A stretch of DNA of 64,000 nt from Ilex aquifolium (taxonomy: Eukaryota; Streptophyta; Magnoliopsida; Aquifoliales; Aquifoliaceae), in NCBI GenBank assembly GCA_951799425.1, contig OX637409.1, forward strand, positions 10,698,960 to 10,762,959. Reading direction: 5' to 3'. The translations under genes were made by a program, and so were the position numbers. The notes under the pieces were generated by a model. That model ran no database searches, was not told the origin of the DNA, and saw nothing but the letters and a program-made list of their open reading frames with translations. Below are positions 21,083 to 32,495 of this stretch, piece by piece; position 1 is the stretch's first letter, and the number at the start of each line of letters is the position of its first letter.

Positions 21083-23173
21083 TGTAACACCCCACATTTT
21101 CTTTTATATATGCATATAGATATATAGATATAGCAAATAATGGTTGTAAAGATGTGGATAGGGGAATTGAAATGTGTTTGAACTTTGTAAATTTGAAAAG
21201 TAAAGATTTAAAATGTTAATGAAAATCATAGTTGAAATTTAGTTTTAGTGAGTGAAAATATAAAATGATAGGTCCTACAACTTGTATTAGATAGGTTTGG
21301 TGTATAAATATGTGTTGGAGAGGTTTGTGATGGATTTGGTTAGTTTTGGAATGGATTGGAAATGGAAAACAAAAGAAATAGGCAAAACTGGGTAAATGGT
21401 ACCGGTACTGGGTACCGGTACTGAGTACCGGTACCCCGATTCCAGAAGGTGTTTCTGGTACCGGTACTGGGTACCGGTACTGAATGGTACCGGTACCGAG
21501 TACCGGTACTACCGAAACCAGACTGTTTATTTTAAGTCGCGAACAAGCCGATTTTTCCTCCACTATAAATACATTTTGTCACCTCCTTAGCCTTCATTAC
21601 ACCACTCCAAACCCTAGAAAACATAAGAGAGGAAGAGAGAAAGAGAGAAACACAAGATCAAGAGAAAACAAGAGATTGAAGGGTTGATTCAAGATCAAAG
21701 CCCTAATTTTTCCAAGAGCATTGAGGTAGGGGATTTCTTCCTATTCTCTTACATTGAGGCTAGGATTAAATTATATGTATTCTTTTGGTTCAAAATCATA
21801 TATACTTGCTATTATTTACTTGAGTCTTGATCCTCTTGCATTTATTGCCATGTTCTAAACATTGTGGTAGTTGGGTAACCATTAAAGGTCCCTTTTTCAT
21901 TCTCAAACCCTAGTTTTAAGAAAAATGAATTCTTCCTCTTTACATTTTATTTGTTCTCACAATCAAAACCTTAGTGCTTGATATTGTATAACAAAATGAT
22001 GTTTATGGTGATCTCTTGCTCTTTTTCTTCAATTATGCTATGGTACAAATTGTGAAATTTAGGGATTTTGGGATTTCTGGTAAATTGAAAAAATGTTTGT
22101 AATGATATCTCTTGTATGATTGTTGTGATGGATGGTTAGAATGTGAGATATTTGTGGGAATTTTATCGCTTGCGTGGTTGTACGATACGAACATGGATTA
22201 CTATGGACCGGGTATCATGTAGTGGGTATACGTCTTTATATGCCACGCGGGTATGAACTTTTCCTACCACATGGAGTGGGTAGACGCCTTTGTACGCCGT
22301 GTGGGTATAAACTTTTCATATCGCTAATGATCCCGGGTTAGTAACGTGGGTTGTATCGGGCACACAGTGTGGGTCATCGTGCATTGTACCATAAATTGTT
22401 TTGACAAGAGTTTCGGGAAGTATGGGATTCTGTGAGAACTTGTTGAAAACGGTTCATGGTAGAATGAATTACCAATGGTATATGGTGTTTATTTATCCAT
22501 TTCGATTACTATTGCTACTTAAACTTGAGATCTATTTAAAATGTACTGCTTTTCCTTCAAAATGTTATATATGCTATTTGTGAAAATGAGACCAACCGTT
22601 TTATATGCTTTCCTAAACCTTGTTTGAGTTTGGGAAGATTTTGCTACAGAGCTTCGTGCTCATCCCCTACAATTAACATTTTTCAGATTATGCTATAGAG
22701 GAGGAGCTTGGCGCTAATGAGCCGGGCCTTGGGGAAGCCTCATTAGAGGGGTATCTGGATCCCGAGTGGGACATTTAGAGATGCCCTTTTATTTTTGTAC
22801 TAGATTAGGGACCAATATGTACAAACATTGTAAAGTCTAGTTTCTTTTGAAATTCCGCTGCAATATATTCATGTAATTCTTTTGGGTTGTAATGGTCTTA
22901 GTTTGGCTTATTCTTTTGGGATGATTGTTGTGGATAGTATATGTGGTGAATGAAATATTTTGGATTTGATGGTTAGATAGACCCGGTGTGGTCAATGTAT
23001 TATACATGTACAGGTTGTGAGTTTTGGGAGAGCTTCCCATACGAAGGAGACTCTGTCCAAATTTTGTTAAAATTAAGAATGTTTCTTATTTGATGGATAT
23101 ATATTTAGTTGCTCTCATGACATGAATGGTTTCATAGTGTAATGCCGTCCAGGGTGGTATTTGGGGCGTTACA
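21083..23173 (+). repeat. 3' LTR of chromovirus A
   Basis: It is 2091 bp, with the same ends as the 5' LTR. The length excess over the 5' copy is mostly in the palindrome cluster at 21398-21510. Scattered single-base differences elsewhere are few. TSD gattc follows at 23174-23178. Confidence 0.93.
21398..21510. repeat. Expanded palindrome cluster, A 3' LTR
   Basis: About eight GGTACCGGTACT/GAGTACCGGTACC words lie in 113 bp, with a unique stretch (cccgattccagaaggtgtttctg) in the middle. The 5' LTR has about half as many. Confidence 0.88.
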
Positions 23174-23178
23174 GATTC

Positions 23179-23691
23179 TACCTCACATATACACATGGAG
23201 AGCATGCCAGGATAACCATAGTGTGATTCATTGTTGAGAGACACCCTTGGTGAGTTTGCATCAAAGCTGAATTTGGATAGCCCAAGTAAATGTGAACTCC
23301 GTTGTGTAAATGTTTAAATTACATGTCCATTTCACACACACACGAGTTTGAAAATGAATGTGTATGTGAATACTCTAGAATAGCATTTAAGGCTATAATG
23401 TGTCTCATGTGTGATTGGTTCGGGTGTTGGGAGCAAGTTGTTTTTAACATCCCAGTGCTAGTTAAGATAAGGGAATATACTTTAAATATTGGATATAAGG
23501 AAAAGAAGTTTGTAGGTACCTTCACTGGAAACCTTCACGAGACAAAACTCGCCCACTAGGAATCACCTAGGGGTTTAAAGGCTTGTTGCATATGCTAAAT
23601 GCAATAGCGGAAGTAGTATAGGTTTATTCTTTGTTTTCTTAATTTTTACATTTTGTTTGCTAGGGACTAGCAAAGCTTAAGTTGGGGGGTG
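23179..23691 (+). other. Remaining interior of N1 and its 3' polypurine tract
   Basis: Non-coding sequence continuous with 12490 across the chromovirus. N2 has the same region in reverse (26790-27300). The PPT cttaagttggggggtg at 23676-23691 abuts the 3' LTR. Confidence 0.8.
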
Positions 23692-24927
23692 TGATGAGCA
23701 CAAAATATTGCATATTTCATGGCCTCATTACATGCATTTTAACTCAACTTTGTATTTAAGTACTTAGAGTTAGCCGAAATTATGAATAATGTTGAATTTT
23801 TGATGTTGCAGGTAGTTATTACGTAAATGATGGATTTTATAACCTTGCAACTAAGGATGAATGAGTGGTGAAGAGATGGACACATTCAATGAGGATTTGG
23901 AGGCTTAAAGGTGAAGAAACCAAGAAAAATGAAATTTGGAAGGTTTAGCCCACTGGTTTCCCAAAGTTTTGACACAGTACCTCTGTTTTTCTCATTTTTT
24001 ACCATCATCCACTTCTAATCTGAAAAAGTGAAAAACATGAACGTTGTATATCTGGATGTCTTCTGTATTGTGTCAAAATTCTAGCTCAATCGGACGGTTG
24101 GATCAAAAGTTATGACAATTCTACGAAAACTGGTCCGGAGCAGAAACCGTACCGGAAGGCGTATCGGTACGCTTATGCTACTGGAGTTCACAGTACCGGT
24201 ACACGTACCGGTACACCATGCCCAGAGTACCAAGAACAGCCCAGACGCCTGCAAATCATCTCCCACTTACTTGGGGGTCCCATCTACACTTCTCCCACAC
24301 CTATCCCAACATGTTCTACCTACAACCATGCCTCCCTTACACAATTTGAAGACTTTGGAGGCTTGGCATTTAAGGAGGATGGGAGAGAATGGGGCAGCCA
24401 CGATGGTTGCAGGCTAAGCTTGTCTTAGCCTGTCAAGGGCCATCAACTCACCTCCCATTGATGGGAGGCCTGCACACACCTAGGGGGACCACCATGGACG
24501 AAATTGCAAGGCTCTCACACTCCATATATTCAACATTCACACAAGATTCAAGGGTGACTTCCTAAGCTTAGGAGTAGTTTTGGTGAAGGAGATGATGAAT
24601 AGTTAGATTTTTGTATTGTCTTCACCCATTTTCACTTGTAATCTTTTGTAAGGATCTTGTAAGTTTCATTTATTGTCTTTAATGTCATTTATTTCAAGTT
24701 CATTTCAAGTTTAGTTCTACATTTTACATTTCACCATTGTTATGTCAAGCTTTCTTCATTTCTTAGTTTTAAAGTGGGTATTGCATTTCTCTCTTTGTAG
24801 TTAAGTTTTCTTGCATTAAACTAAGTTCAAATCTTCATTTCTCTACAATGTCTTTCCATTACATCATTTTATTTCCTTCAAGTATGATTAGCTAGAGTTT
24901 TAGTTGGTTAATCCAAGGGAGACCTCC
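23692..24927 (+). repeat. 3' LTR of N1, first part
   Basis: It starts TGATGAGCACAAAATATTGC like 8087 and follows the 5' LTR closely up to the N2 insertion. The left TSD of N2, cctcc, is 24923-24927. Confidence 0.9.
24148..24214. repeat. Palindrome cluster (CGTACCGGTACG type), N1 3' LTR
   Basis: Words accgtaccggaagg, cgtatcggtacg, cagtaccggtac and acgtaccggtac. There is one additional copy compared with the 5' LTR at 8541-8599. Confidence 0.82.
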
Positions 24928-26789
24928 TGATTGATTGGTAATTACGTCGTTCCTAACCTCGTAACATCACCCTCACCCTCAATGTGTGTATGTGGCTTAT
25001 AGTGATGGGGGAGTGTCACTCTCCCTCCGGATGATGCAAGAAGATAGGAAACAACAACAAAATGGATGTGAATGGAAATGTGATGAACAAAATAGATGGA
25101 ATGAGATGCGGTGTGCACAAAAATGCTCCCCAATCGAAAGGAGTCTTTTGTGGTCGTGTGTTTTACTTGGAAAATATTCCAAGGTCGTCTCCTCAGGGAA
25201 GGAAATGGAGTTTTGTGAAAGTGATTTTGTAAAAGTGAAAAGAAAGTGTAAAATCTTGTATTTGAGTTTTGTGTTTGGTTTGTGAATGAAAATGCAAATA
25301 AAGCAAGTGTTGATTAACCACAAAGGTTCACTCCAATGGGAATGTCAAGCCAACTCAAAGCCTTCCTCCGATTGAGCATGAATGAACGATTGATTCGGGG
25401 GAAGCTAGGGACGAGATTGGTTAGTAATCTAAGCATAAACCGTGACTAGGCCTACGGAATATCAAAGGCTCACCAACTCATCCACTCTCAACCCCGTCAA
25501 ACCGAACCATTTGACTCAAAAGGGAGGAAAGAGAAGAGTTGAAATGGAATCCCCAAGAGGAATTTTCCCTTGGATTAACCAACTTAAATCCTAGCTAATC
25601 ATACATAAAAATGAAAGACAAGCATAATGTAAAGACATATAATGAAGACATGAAGCATGAAAATTAACTTACAACAAGAAATCTAAAGCTATGAAGAGAA
25701 ATATTCAAAACCCATTTTAAGCTAAAAATGAAGAACATGAAAGCATAACAATGGTGATATGAAGAACATGTAAGTAAACTTGCAATAGACTTGAAAGGAA
25801 TGAGATTAAAGACAATAGATTAAACTTAGAAGATCCTTACAAGAGATTACATGACAATGGAATGAAGAGAATGCAAAAATGTAAACTTTTGGCAATATTC
25901 ATTGTCTTCTTCATTGGAACTAAACTAAGCTTAGGTAGCCCCCTCAATACAAGCTTGTAATGTTGAATATATGGAGTGTATGCCTCTCATTTTCGTGCAT
26001 GGTGGTCCCCCCTAGCTGTGTGAACGAGCTCCCATCAAGAGAGGGCTGAATGGATGGCTTTGACAGGCTAGGGAGAGCATAGCCTGGCAGCCCACTTCCC
26101 TCCCCCTTCCTTCAATGTTCAAGCCTCAAAAGTCTTCCCCAAGGTGTAAGAGAGACATGGTTGTGTAAGGAAATGTTGGGGGAAACGTGGGAGAATCGAT
26201 GGTGGGACCCCCAAGCAAGTGGGGCTGAGTTGCAGGAGCATCGGGGCTGCTTCAGGGGAGCGTACCGGTACACGAACCGGTACCCCGAACACCAGAAACT
26301 TCGGCGTACCGGTACGCGTACCGGTACCCTCTTTTCTGCTCTGGACCACTTTTGGTAGAATTGACATAACTTTTGATCCAACCGTTGGATTGGGCTGAAT
26401 GTTTGATACAAAATATAAGACACCCAGATCTACAACTTTCATGTTTTTCACTTTTTCAAATTAGGAGTAGATCATGGTCAAAATGGAGGAACTCCGAGGC
26501 AGTACTTCCAAACGATGTGGCTGCTGATGCCCTTGTTCCCAAGCAACAATGCCTTCTTGATTTCTTCACTTTTAAGCCTCCAATTCTTCATGTATTGTGT
26601 CCATGCCTTCACCACACATCCATCAAGGTTGCAATGTCCTAAAATCAATCATTTAAGCTATAATAGGTTGCAACATCAAAATATCAACATTATAGTTCAA
26701 AACGGCTAACTTCTAAGCACTTATATGCAAAAGTTGAGTTGAAATGCTTGCAATGAGGCCATGAAATATGCAAAATTACGCACTCATCA
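24928..26789 (-). repeat. 3' LTR of N2
   Basis: 1862 bp. On the minus strand it starts TGATGAGTGCGTAATTTTGC and ends ccaatcaatca. The palindrome cluster is at 26261-26328. Confidence 0.93.
26261..26328. repeat. Palindrome cluster, N2 3' LTR
   Basis: Words cgtaccggtacacg, aaccggtacc, cgtaccggtacg and cgtaccggtacc. It differs from the other N2 LTR by a few substitutions inside the cluster. Confidence 0.82.
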
Positions 26790-28594
26790 CACCCCCCAAC
26801 TTAAGCTTTGCTAGTCCCTAGCAAACAAAACGTAAAAAACAAGAAAAACAAAATAAACATATATTAATTCCGATATTGCATTTAGCACATGCAACAAGCC
26901 TTTAAACCCCTAGGTGATCCCTAGTGGACGAGTTTTGTCTCGTGAAGGTTTCCAGTGAAGGTACCTACAAACTTCTTTTCATAGTATCCAATATTTAAAA
27001 TATATTCCCTTATCTTAATTAGCACTGGGATGTCAAAACAACTTACTCTAAACACCCGAACTAAGCACACATGAGGCACATCATAGCTTTAAATGCTATT
27101 CTAGAGTATTCATCTACACATTTTCTTTCAAAACTCGTGTGTGTGTGAAATGAACATGTAATTTAAGCATTTACACAATGGAGTTCACATTCACTTTGGC
27201 TATCCAAATTAAGTTTCGATGCAAAAACTCACCAAGGGTGTTCTCTCACAATGAATCACGCTATGGTTATCTTGGCATGCTCTCCATGTGTATATGTGAG
27301 ATAGAATATTATGTTCAAAACAAAATATGCTCACAAATAATCCAAAAATGAAGTATGCATAAAAATGAACACAACCTTGACATAATCTCATGAAAGGAAT
27401 GCTAGGGCATTAGATAGCAAAATCAACTTCTCTTGTTCTTTTAAAAGTATGCATCCCCATGCTTCTCTAGATCATTTAGGACTTTCAAGGGTTGTAATGA
27501 GGCCTTGGGGTGATAATGAGGTAAGTGAAATGAAGGATATAGGATAACAAAGAGGGTTGTTCCGAGTGAATGACCTTTATTTCAAAAAGATCTCCCTTTT
27601 TATGGGATTTCTAGGCCAACACCATCAGTACACTCTTTTTTTTCTTTTCTTTCTTTTCCTTAACATTTTCCTTTTTTCTATGATCGTTCTTTCTTCTTTC
27701 ACCCCTTTCTCTTCCTTTTCTTGAGTTTTCATTCTTTTTCATTCAACATTTAAACTCCACAACATCCATCCCTTTTGTTTGAATTTCCACACCATACTTC
27801 CTTCGCTTTAACGATCACTCAAATTTAGCTCTAGGAACAACCAAGGTAAGGTAAGTATTTATCATTTTGCATTGGCTTGGTCAAATGTATGGCATAGAAA
27901 CGAATTCAAGTAAGGCTCAATCATGGCACTAGGGATAAATTTTTCCAAGAAAAAGGCTAAGGCTCAAAGCATTCAAAAATGGCCTAAGATCATCTCTAGA
28001 TAGGCATAGGGGAACATTGTACATATCAAGACAAAGTCAATTAACTACCCAAATGCACCTAACCAAAGCAAGCAAAATGAGATTATTGAACAAATGTGGA
28101 GTTTGAAAAATTGTTCTGTGAGTAATTGTAAGTTCCCTCAAACAAGGATTGGCACTAAAACTCACATGGGTTCTTACTCATCTCCACTATTCATGTCAAG
28201 CACTAAAATGTGAACTCAATCCGTAAATTGCCAAAATTACAAGTTCATGGTGCACTTATGGTTGAGTTAAAAAATAAACAAGTATGTGATACTCTTGACA
28301 ATAGGATAAACTTCTATAATGTGCTCATGTATTCAAAGTTCATAATGAAGATCAAGCAATCACAAATTCCACAACAATTAGGATAGGGGAATATAGTTCA
28401 ATATTAGAACCAAAATTTTCAAAATTTTCACATTTTCCATTATTCTATACAAAAAGTGGTGGAACATGTGAATGGTGCACCTCACCCCCCAACTTAAACC
28501 ATGCATTGTTCTCAATGCACAAGGAATCATGCAATGAGAACAATGAAAGTAAAATGGGAAATGAGATACCCCCCCCCTCTCTCTCTCTCTCTTT

Positions 28595-28636
<42 letters not shown>

Positions 28637-28895
28637 TAAAAGGAAAACAACAAAGTTTGGTTACACCCCCCCAACTTAAACTCGGACATGATATTCAATA
28701 AGATTCGCTATGATGATGCTCAAAATGATATGGGTCCAAATTAGGAAGAGGTAAACAACTTCTACACTACAACATTATGAAAATAAAAATATAACAATAT
28801 TCAACACTATACTACAATGACAAGAAAAGGAAAATATGACAATTAAAAGAAATCTAACTACTATATACATGGAAATAAAACAACAAGGGCTCATG
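26790..28895 (-). other. Non-coding interior of N2 with three polypurine tracts
   Basis: No gene. The 3' PPT is at 26790-26805. Two internal PPT-like copies lie at 28483-28496 and 28663-28680, matching in place and order those of N1 at 11297-11310 and 11151-11164. Conservation of the two extra tracts across both elements argues that they are not chance. Confidence 0.75.
28577..28632. repeat. Microsatellite (CT)n followed by (AT)n
   Basis: A run of ct repeats passes through tttctt into at least 14 at repeats. N1 has only a short tata run at the matching place (about 11206-11216), so it expanded within N2. Confidence 0.95.
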
Positions 28896-29855
28896 TTAAT
28901 CCGGCTTCAATTCGGATATGAGCTTGCGCCCATGGATTTTTTTGGTTTTAAAATTTTTTTGTTGTATAAATGCCCTTCTTAAACCATCTATCCAAACATA
29001 TAAAGGATGTTGATTCAAAATTCTCAATCAAAAAGATGTGTAGGCAAGTTTATGCAATCCCAACAATGGAGTATACAATTTTTCTTTAAGAATTTCTACA
29101 CTTGACTCCATCTCAATGCCCTCCCCAAATTGAAAAATGTGAATCTCAACACCACTCATAGATGGCAAAATGACCTTGGGCTCATTAGCCTCATGTGAGA
29201 TAATAACTTCATTAAATGTTTCACAATCTAGAGTGGTGGGAGATTCAACATCAATATGCATTTCATTGGGGGGATCAACCTCAATACATTGACTATGCTC
29301 AAGGTGTTGTTCTTCATCCATAGCAATTATAGCATGAGTCAATGTATTAAGTTGATCTCCAATTTCAGAAATTTGTTGGGCTACTTGGGCATTGAATTCC
29401 ATTTGGTATTGCATAAAATCTCACAAAACATTTTCCAATTCTTCTTCGGTTGAGTTCCCATATGTTGGATAGTGGGAGAATTCATTTGGTGGTGTGAGAT
29501 TGGATGAAAAATCATGAGGTTCATTCTCCCAACCATAACTCGGATAACTCGGTGAAACATAATGGTTGGGGTAAAAGTTTTCGCATGCAAAGTCTTGAAC
29601 CGGATCATTTATTGGGCATTCACTAGTGAGGTGTTCATTCTCACCACAAATTTCGCAAACGTATTCAAAATAAGGGGCATTTATTGGGCACTCACTAGTG
29701 ATGTATCCATACTCACCACAAATCTTGCATACGTTTTCAAAATAAGAGGCCATTCTTGGGCACTCACTAGTAATATGCCTATACTCATCACAAATCTTAC
29801 ACACATTTTGAAAATGTGGGGCACTATATACATTTTTATAAAAATTATAAGACAT
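28896..29855 (-). pseudogene. Tandem CCHC zinc-knuckle protein of N2, two stops
   Basis: This is the counterpart of the N1 ORF in one 320-codon frame, starting at the ATG at 29855. It carries three knuckle units where N1 has two: CKICDEYRHITSEC and CEICGENEHLTSEC are complete, and the middle one has Tyr in place of His. TGA codons at 29418-29420 and about 29025 stop the frame where N1 has sense codons. The acidic middle (DEEQHLEHSQC) and basic C-terminus (RKLISELKPD) are conserved. The change in knuckle number between sisters points to unequal exchange between units. Confidence 0.8.
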
Positions 29856-29980
29856 AATACAAAACACAAACTAAAACAAAAATATTTACAAGTTAGACGA
29901 CATACCTTGGCCCGTGATGAAAATCACAAGACTTACCTTATGCCGTCCCAAAATCACCTCTTGAACTCGACGCTTAACCT

Positions 29981-29998
29981 TCCCCGGCAACGGCGCCA
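29981..29998 (-). other. Primer binding site of N2, tRNA-Asp type
   Basis: The minus strand reads TGGCGCCGTTGCCGGGGA, a perfect copy of the N1 site, 3 bp from the LTR. Confidence 0.92.
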
Positions 29999-30001
29999 AA
30001 A

Positions 30002-31863
30002 TGATTGATTGGTAATTACGTCGTTCCTAACCTCGTAACATCACCCTCACCCTCAATGTGTGTATGTGGCTTATAGTGATGGGGGAGTGTCACTCTCCCT
30101 CCGGATGAAGCAAGAAGATAGGAAACAACAACAAAATGGATGTGAATGGAAATGTGATGAACAAAATAGATGGAATGAGATGCGGTGTGCACAAAAATGC
30201 TCCCCAATCTAAAGGAGTCTTTTGTGGTCGTGTGTTTTACTTGGAAAATGTTCCAAGGTCGTCTCCTCAGGGAAGGAAATGGAGTTTTGTGAAAGTGATT
30301 TTGCAAAAGTGAAAAGAAAGTGTAAAATCTTGTATTTGAGTTTTGTGTTTGGTTTGTGAATGAAAATGCAAATAAAGCAAGTGTTGATTAACCACAAAGG
30401 TTCACTCCAATGGGAATGTCAAGCCAACTCAAAGCCTTCCTCCGATTGAGCATGAATGAACGATTGATTCGGGGGAAGCTAGGGACGAGATTGGTGAGTA
30501 ATCTAAGCATAAACCGTGACTAGGCCTACGGAATATCAAAGGCTCACCAACTCATCCACTCTCAACCCCGTCAAACCGAACCATTTGACTCAAAAGGGAA
30601 GAAAGAGAAGAGTTGAAATGGAATCCCCAAGAGGAATTTTCCCTTGGATTAACCAACTTAAATCCTAGCTAATCATACATAAAAATGAAAGACAAGCATA
30701 ATGTAAAGACATATAATGAAGACATGAAGCATGAAAATTAACTTACAACAAGAAATCTAAAGCTATGAAGAGAAATATTCAAAACCCATTTTAAGCTAAA
30801 AATGAAGAACATGAAAGCATAACAATGGTGAAATGAAGAACATGTAAGTAAACTTGCAATAGACTTGAAAGGAATGAGATTAAAGACAATAGATTAAACT
30901 TAGAAGATCCTTACAAGAGATTACATGACAATGGAATGAAGAGAATGCAAAAATGTAAACTTTCGGCACTATTCATTGTCTTCTTCATTGGAACTAAACT
31001 AAGCTTAGGTAGCCCCCTCAATACAAGCTTGTAATGTTGAATATATGGAGTGTATGCCTCTCATTTTCGTGCATGGTGGTTCCCCATAGCTGTGTGAACG
31101 AGCTCCCATCAAGAGAGGGCTGAATGGATGGCTTTGACAGGCTAGGGAGAGCATAGCCTGGCAGCCCACTTCCCTCCCCCTTCCTTCAATGTTCAAGCCT
31201 CAAAAGTCTTCCCCAAGGTGTAAGAGAGATATGGTTGTGTAAGGAAATGTTGGGGGAAACGTGGGAGAATCGATGGTGGGACCCCCAAGCAAGTGGGGCT
31301 GAGTTGCAGGAGCATTGGGGCTGCTTCAGGGGAGCGTACCGGTACGCGTACCGGTACCCCGAACACCAGAAACGTCGGCGTACCGGTACGCGTACCGGTA
31401 CCCTCTTTTCTGCTCTGGACCACTTTTGGTAGAATTGGCCTAAATTTTGATCCAACCGTTGGAATGGGCTGAAATTGTGACACAAAATATAAGACACCCA
31501 GATCTACAACTTTCTTGTTTTTCACTTTTTCAAATTCTGAGTAGATAATGGTCAAAATGGAGGAACTCCGAGGCAGTACTTCCAAACGATGTGGCTGCTG
31601 ATGCCCTTGTTCCCAAGCACCAATGCCTTCTTGATTTCTTCACTTTTAAGCCTCCAATTCTTCATGTATTGTGTCCATGCCTTCACCACACATCCATCAA
31701 GGTTGCAATGTCCTAAAATCAATCATTTAAGCTATAAAAGGTTGCAACATCAAAATATCAACATTATAGTTCAAAACGGCTAACTTCTAAGCACTTATAT
31801 GCAAAAGTTGAGTTGAAATGCTTGCAATGAGGCCATGAAATATGCAAAATTACGCACTCATCA
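30002..31863 (-). repeat. 5' LTR of N2
   Basis: 1862 bp, the same length as the 3' LTR. A candidate TATA box (catatatt on the minus strand) lies near 31045. The palindrome cluster is at 31335-31403. Confidence 0.93.
31335..31403. repeat. Palindrome cluster, N2 5' LTR
   Basis: Two doublets of cgtaccggtacgcgtaccgg flank a short spacer (ccgaacaccagaaacgtcgg). The palindromes are more perfect than in the 3' LTR. Confidence 0.85.
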
Positions 31864-31868
31864 CCTCC

Positions 31869-32490
31869 CCGTGAGGATTCCATTTCAACTCTTCTTTTTT
31901 TCCTCCACTTGATGTACGGTGGTTCGGTTTGACTGGGTTGAGAGTGGATGTAGTTGTGAGTCTTTGATATCCTGTAGGCCTGGTCATGGGTTATGCTTGG
32001 ATCCTCACCTTCATTTCGTCCCTAACTTCCCACGAATCAATCGTTCATCTATGCATCATTGGAGGAAGGTTTTGAGTTGGATTGACATCCTCATTGTAGT
32101 GAACTCTTTGGATTAGCCAACACTTTTTTTCATTTCGTTTTCATTCAAAACTTCACTCACAAAACTCAAACAAAAGATTTTACACTTTTCCCTTTTTTTC
32201 ACCAAAATCACCTTCACACAACTTGACCTTTCCTTCCCTGAGGAGACGACCTTGGAATACTTTTCCAAGTAAAACACGACACTCAAAGACTCCTTGCGCT
32301 TGGGGAGCACTTTTGTTCATTTCGCACATTCCATTTCATACACTCCATTTTCATTTCCACCACCATTTCGTTGCCTTTCTTTTGACATCATCCCAAGGGA
32401 GAGTGACACTCCCCTACACACTATAAATCATATACACATTAAAGGGATGGTTTTTAGAGGTTAGGAAACAACAACATCTTTCATCAAGCA
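31869..32490 (+). repeat. 3' LTR of N1, second part
   Basis: It resumes exactly where 24927 left off (acctcc then ccgtga, as at 9306 in the 5' LTR) and ends catcaagca. TSD accac follows at 32491-32495. Confidence 0.9.
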
Positions 32491-32495
32491 ACCAC

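Larger units (their letters stand above)
12491..23173 (+). mobile_element. Chromovirus A (Ty3, Tekay/Del-like) with both LTRs
   Basis: The LTRs are 12491-14514 and 21083-23173. TSD gattc lies at 12486-12490 and 23174-23178. The initiator-Met-type PBS is at 14519 and the PPT aaggggggtgga is just before 21083. Gag-pol order is capsid, CCHC knuckle, protease, RT, RNase H, integrase, chromodomain-like tail, which places it in the chromovirus branch. By eye the two LTRs differ at only some tens of sites apart from a palindrome-cluster length change, so the insertion is young. It sits in N1 and is itself split by a solo LTR at 15710-17525. Confidence 0.93.
24928..31863 (-). mobile_element. N2: complete non-autonomous Athila-type element
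   Basis: Both LTRs are 1862 bp (30002-31863 is 5', 24928-26789 is 3' in element sense) and nearly identical. TSD cctcc lies at 24923-24927 and 31864-31868. The PBS at 29981-29998 is intact and a PPT borders the 3' LTR at 26790-26805. The 3.2-kb interior encodes only the zinc-knuckle ORF. It is inserted in the 3' LTR of its relative N1. Confidence 0.93.
8087..32490 (+). mobile_element. N1: non-autonomous Athila-type LTR element with nested insertions
   Basis: The 5' LTR is 8087-9931. The 3' LTR is 23692-24927 joined to 31869-32490. TSD accac lies at 8082-8086 and 32491-32495. A perfect tRNA-Asp-type PBS follows the 5' LTR and a PPT precedes the 3' LTR. The interior is broken by chromovirus A (12491-23173) and the 3' LTR by N2 (24928-31863). 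After removing both with one TSD each, about 6.8 kb remains, close to the 6.94 kb of its sister N2. It encodes only the CCHC protein at 10076-10966, so movement would need proteins from an autonomous Athila element. Confidence 0.9.
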
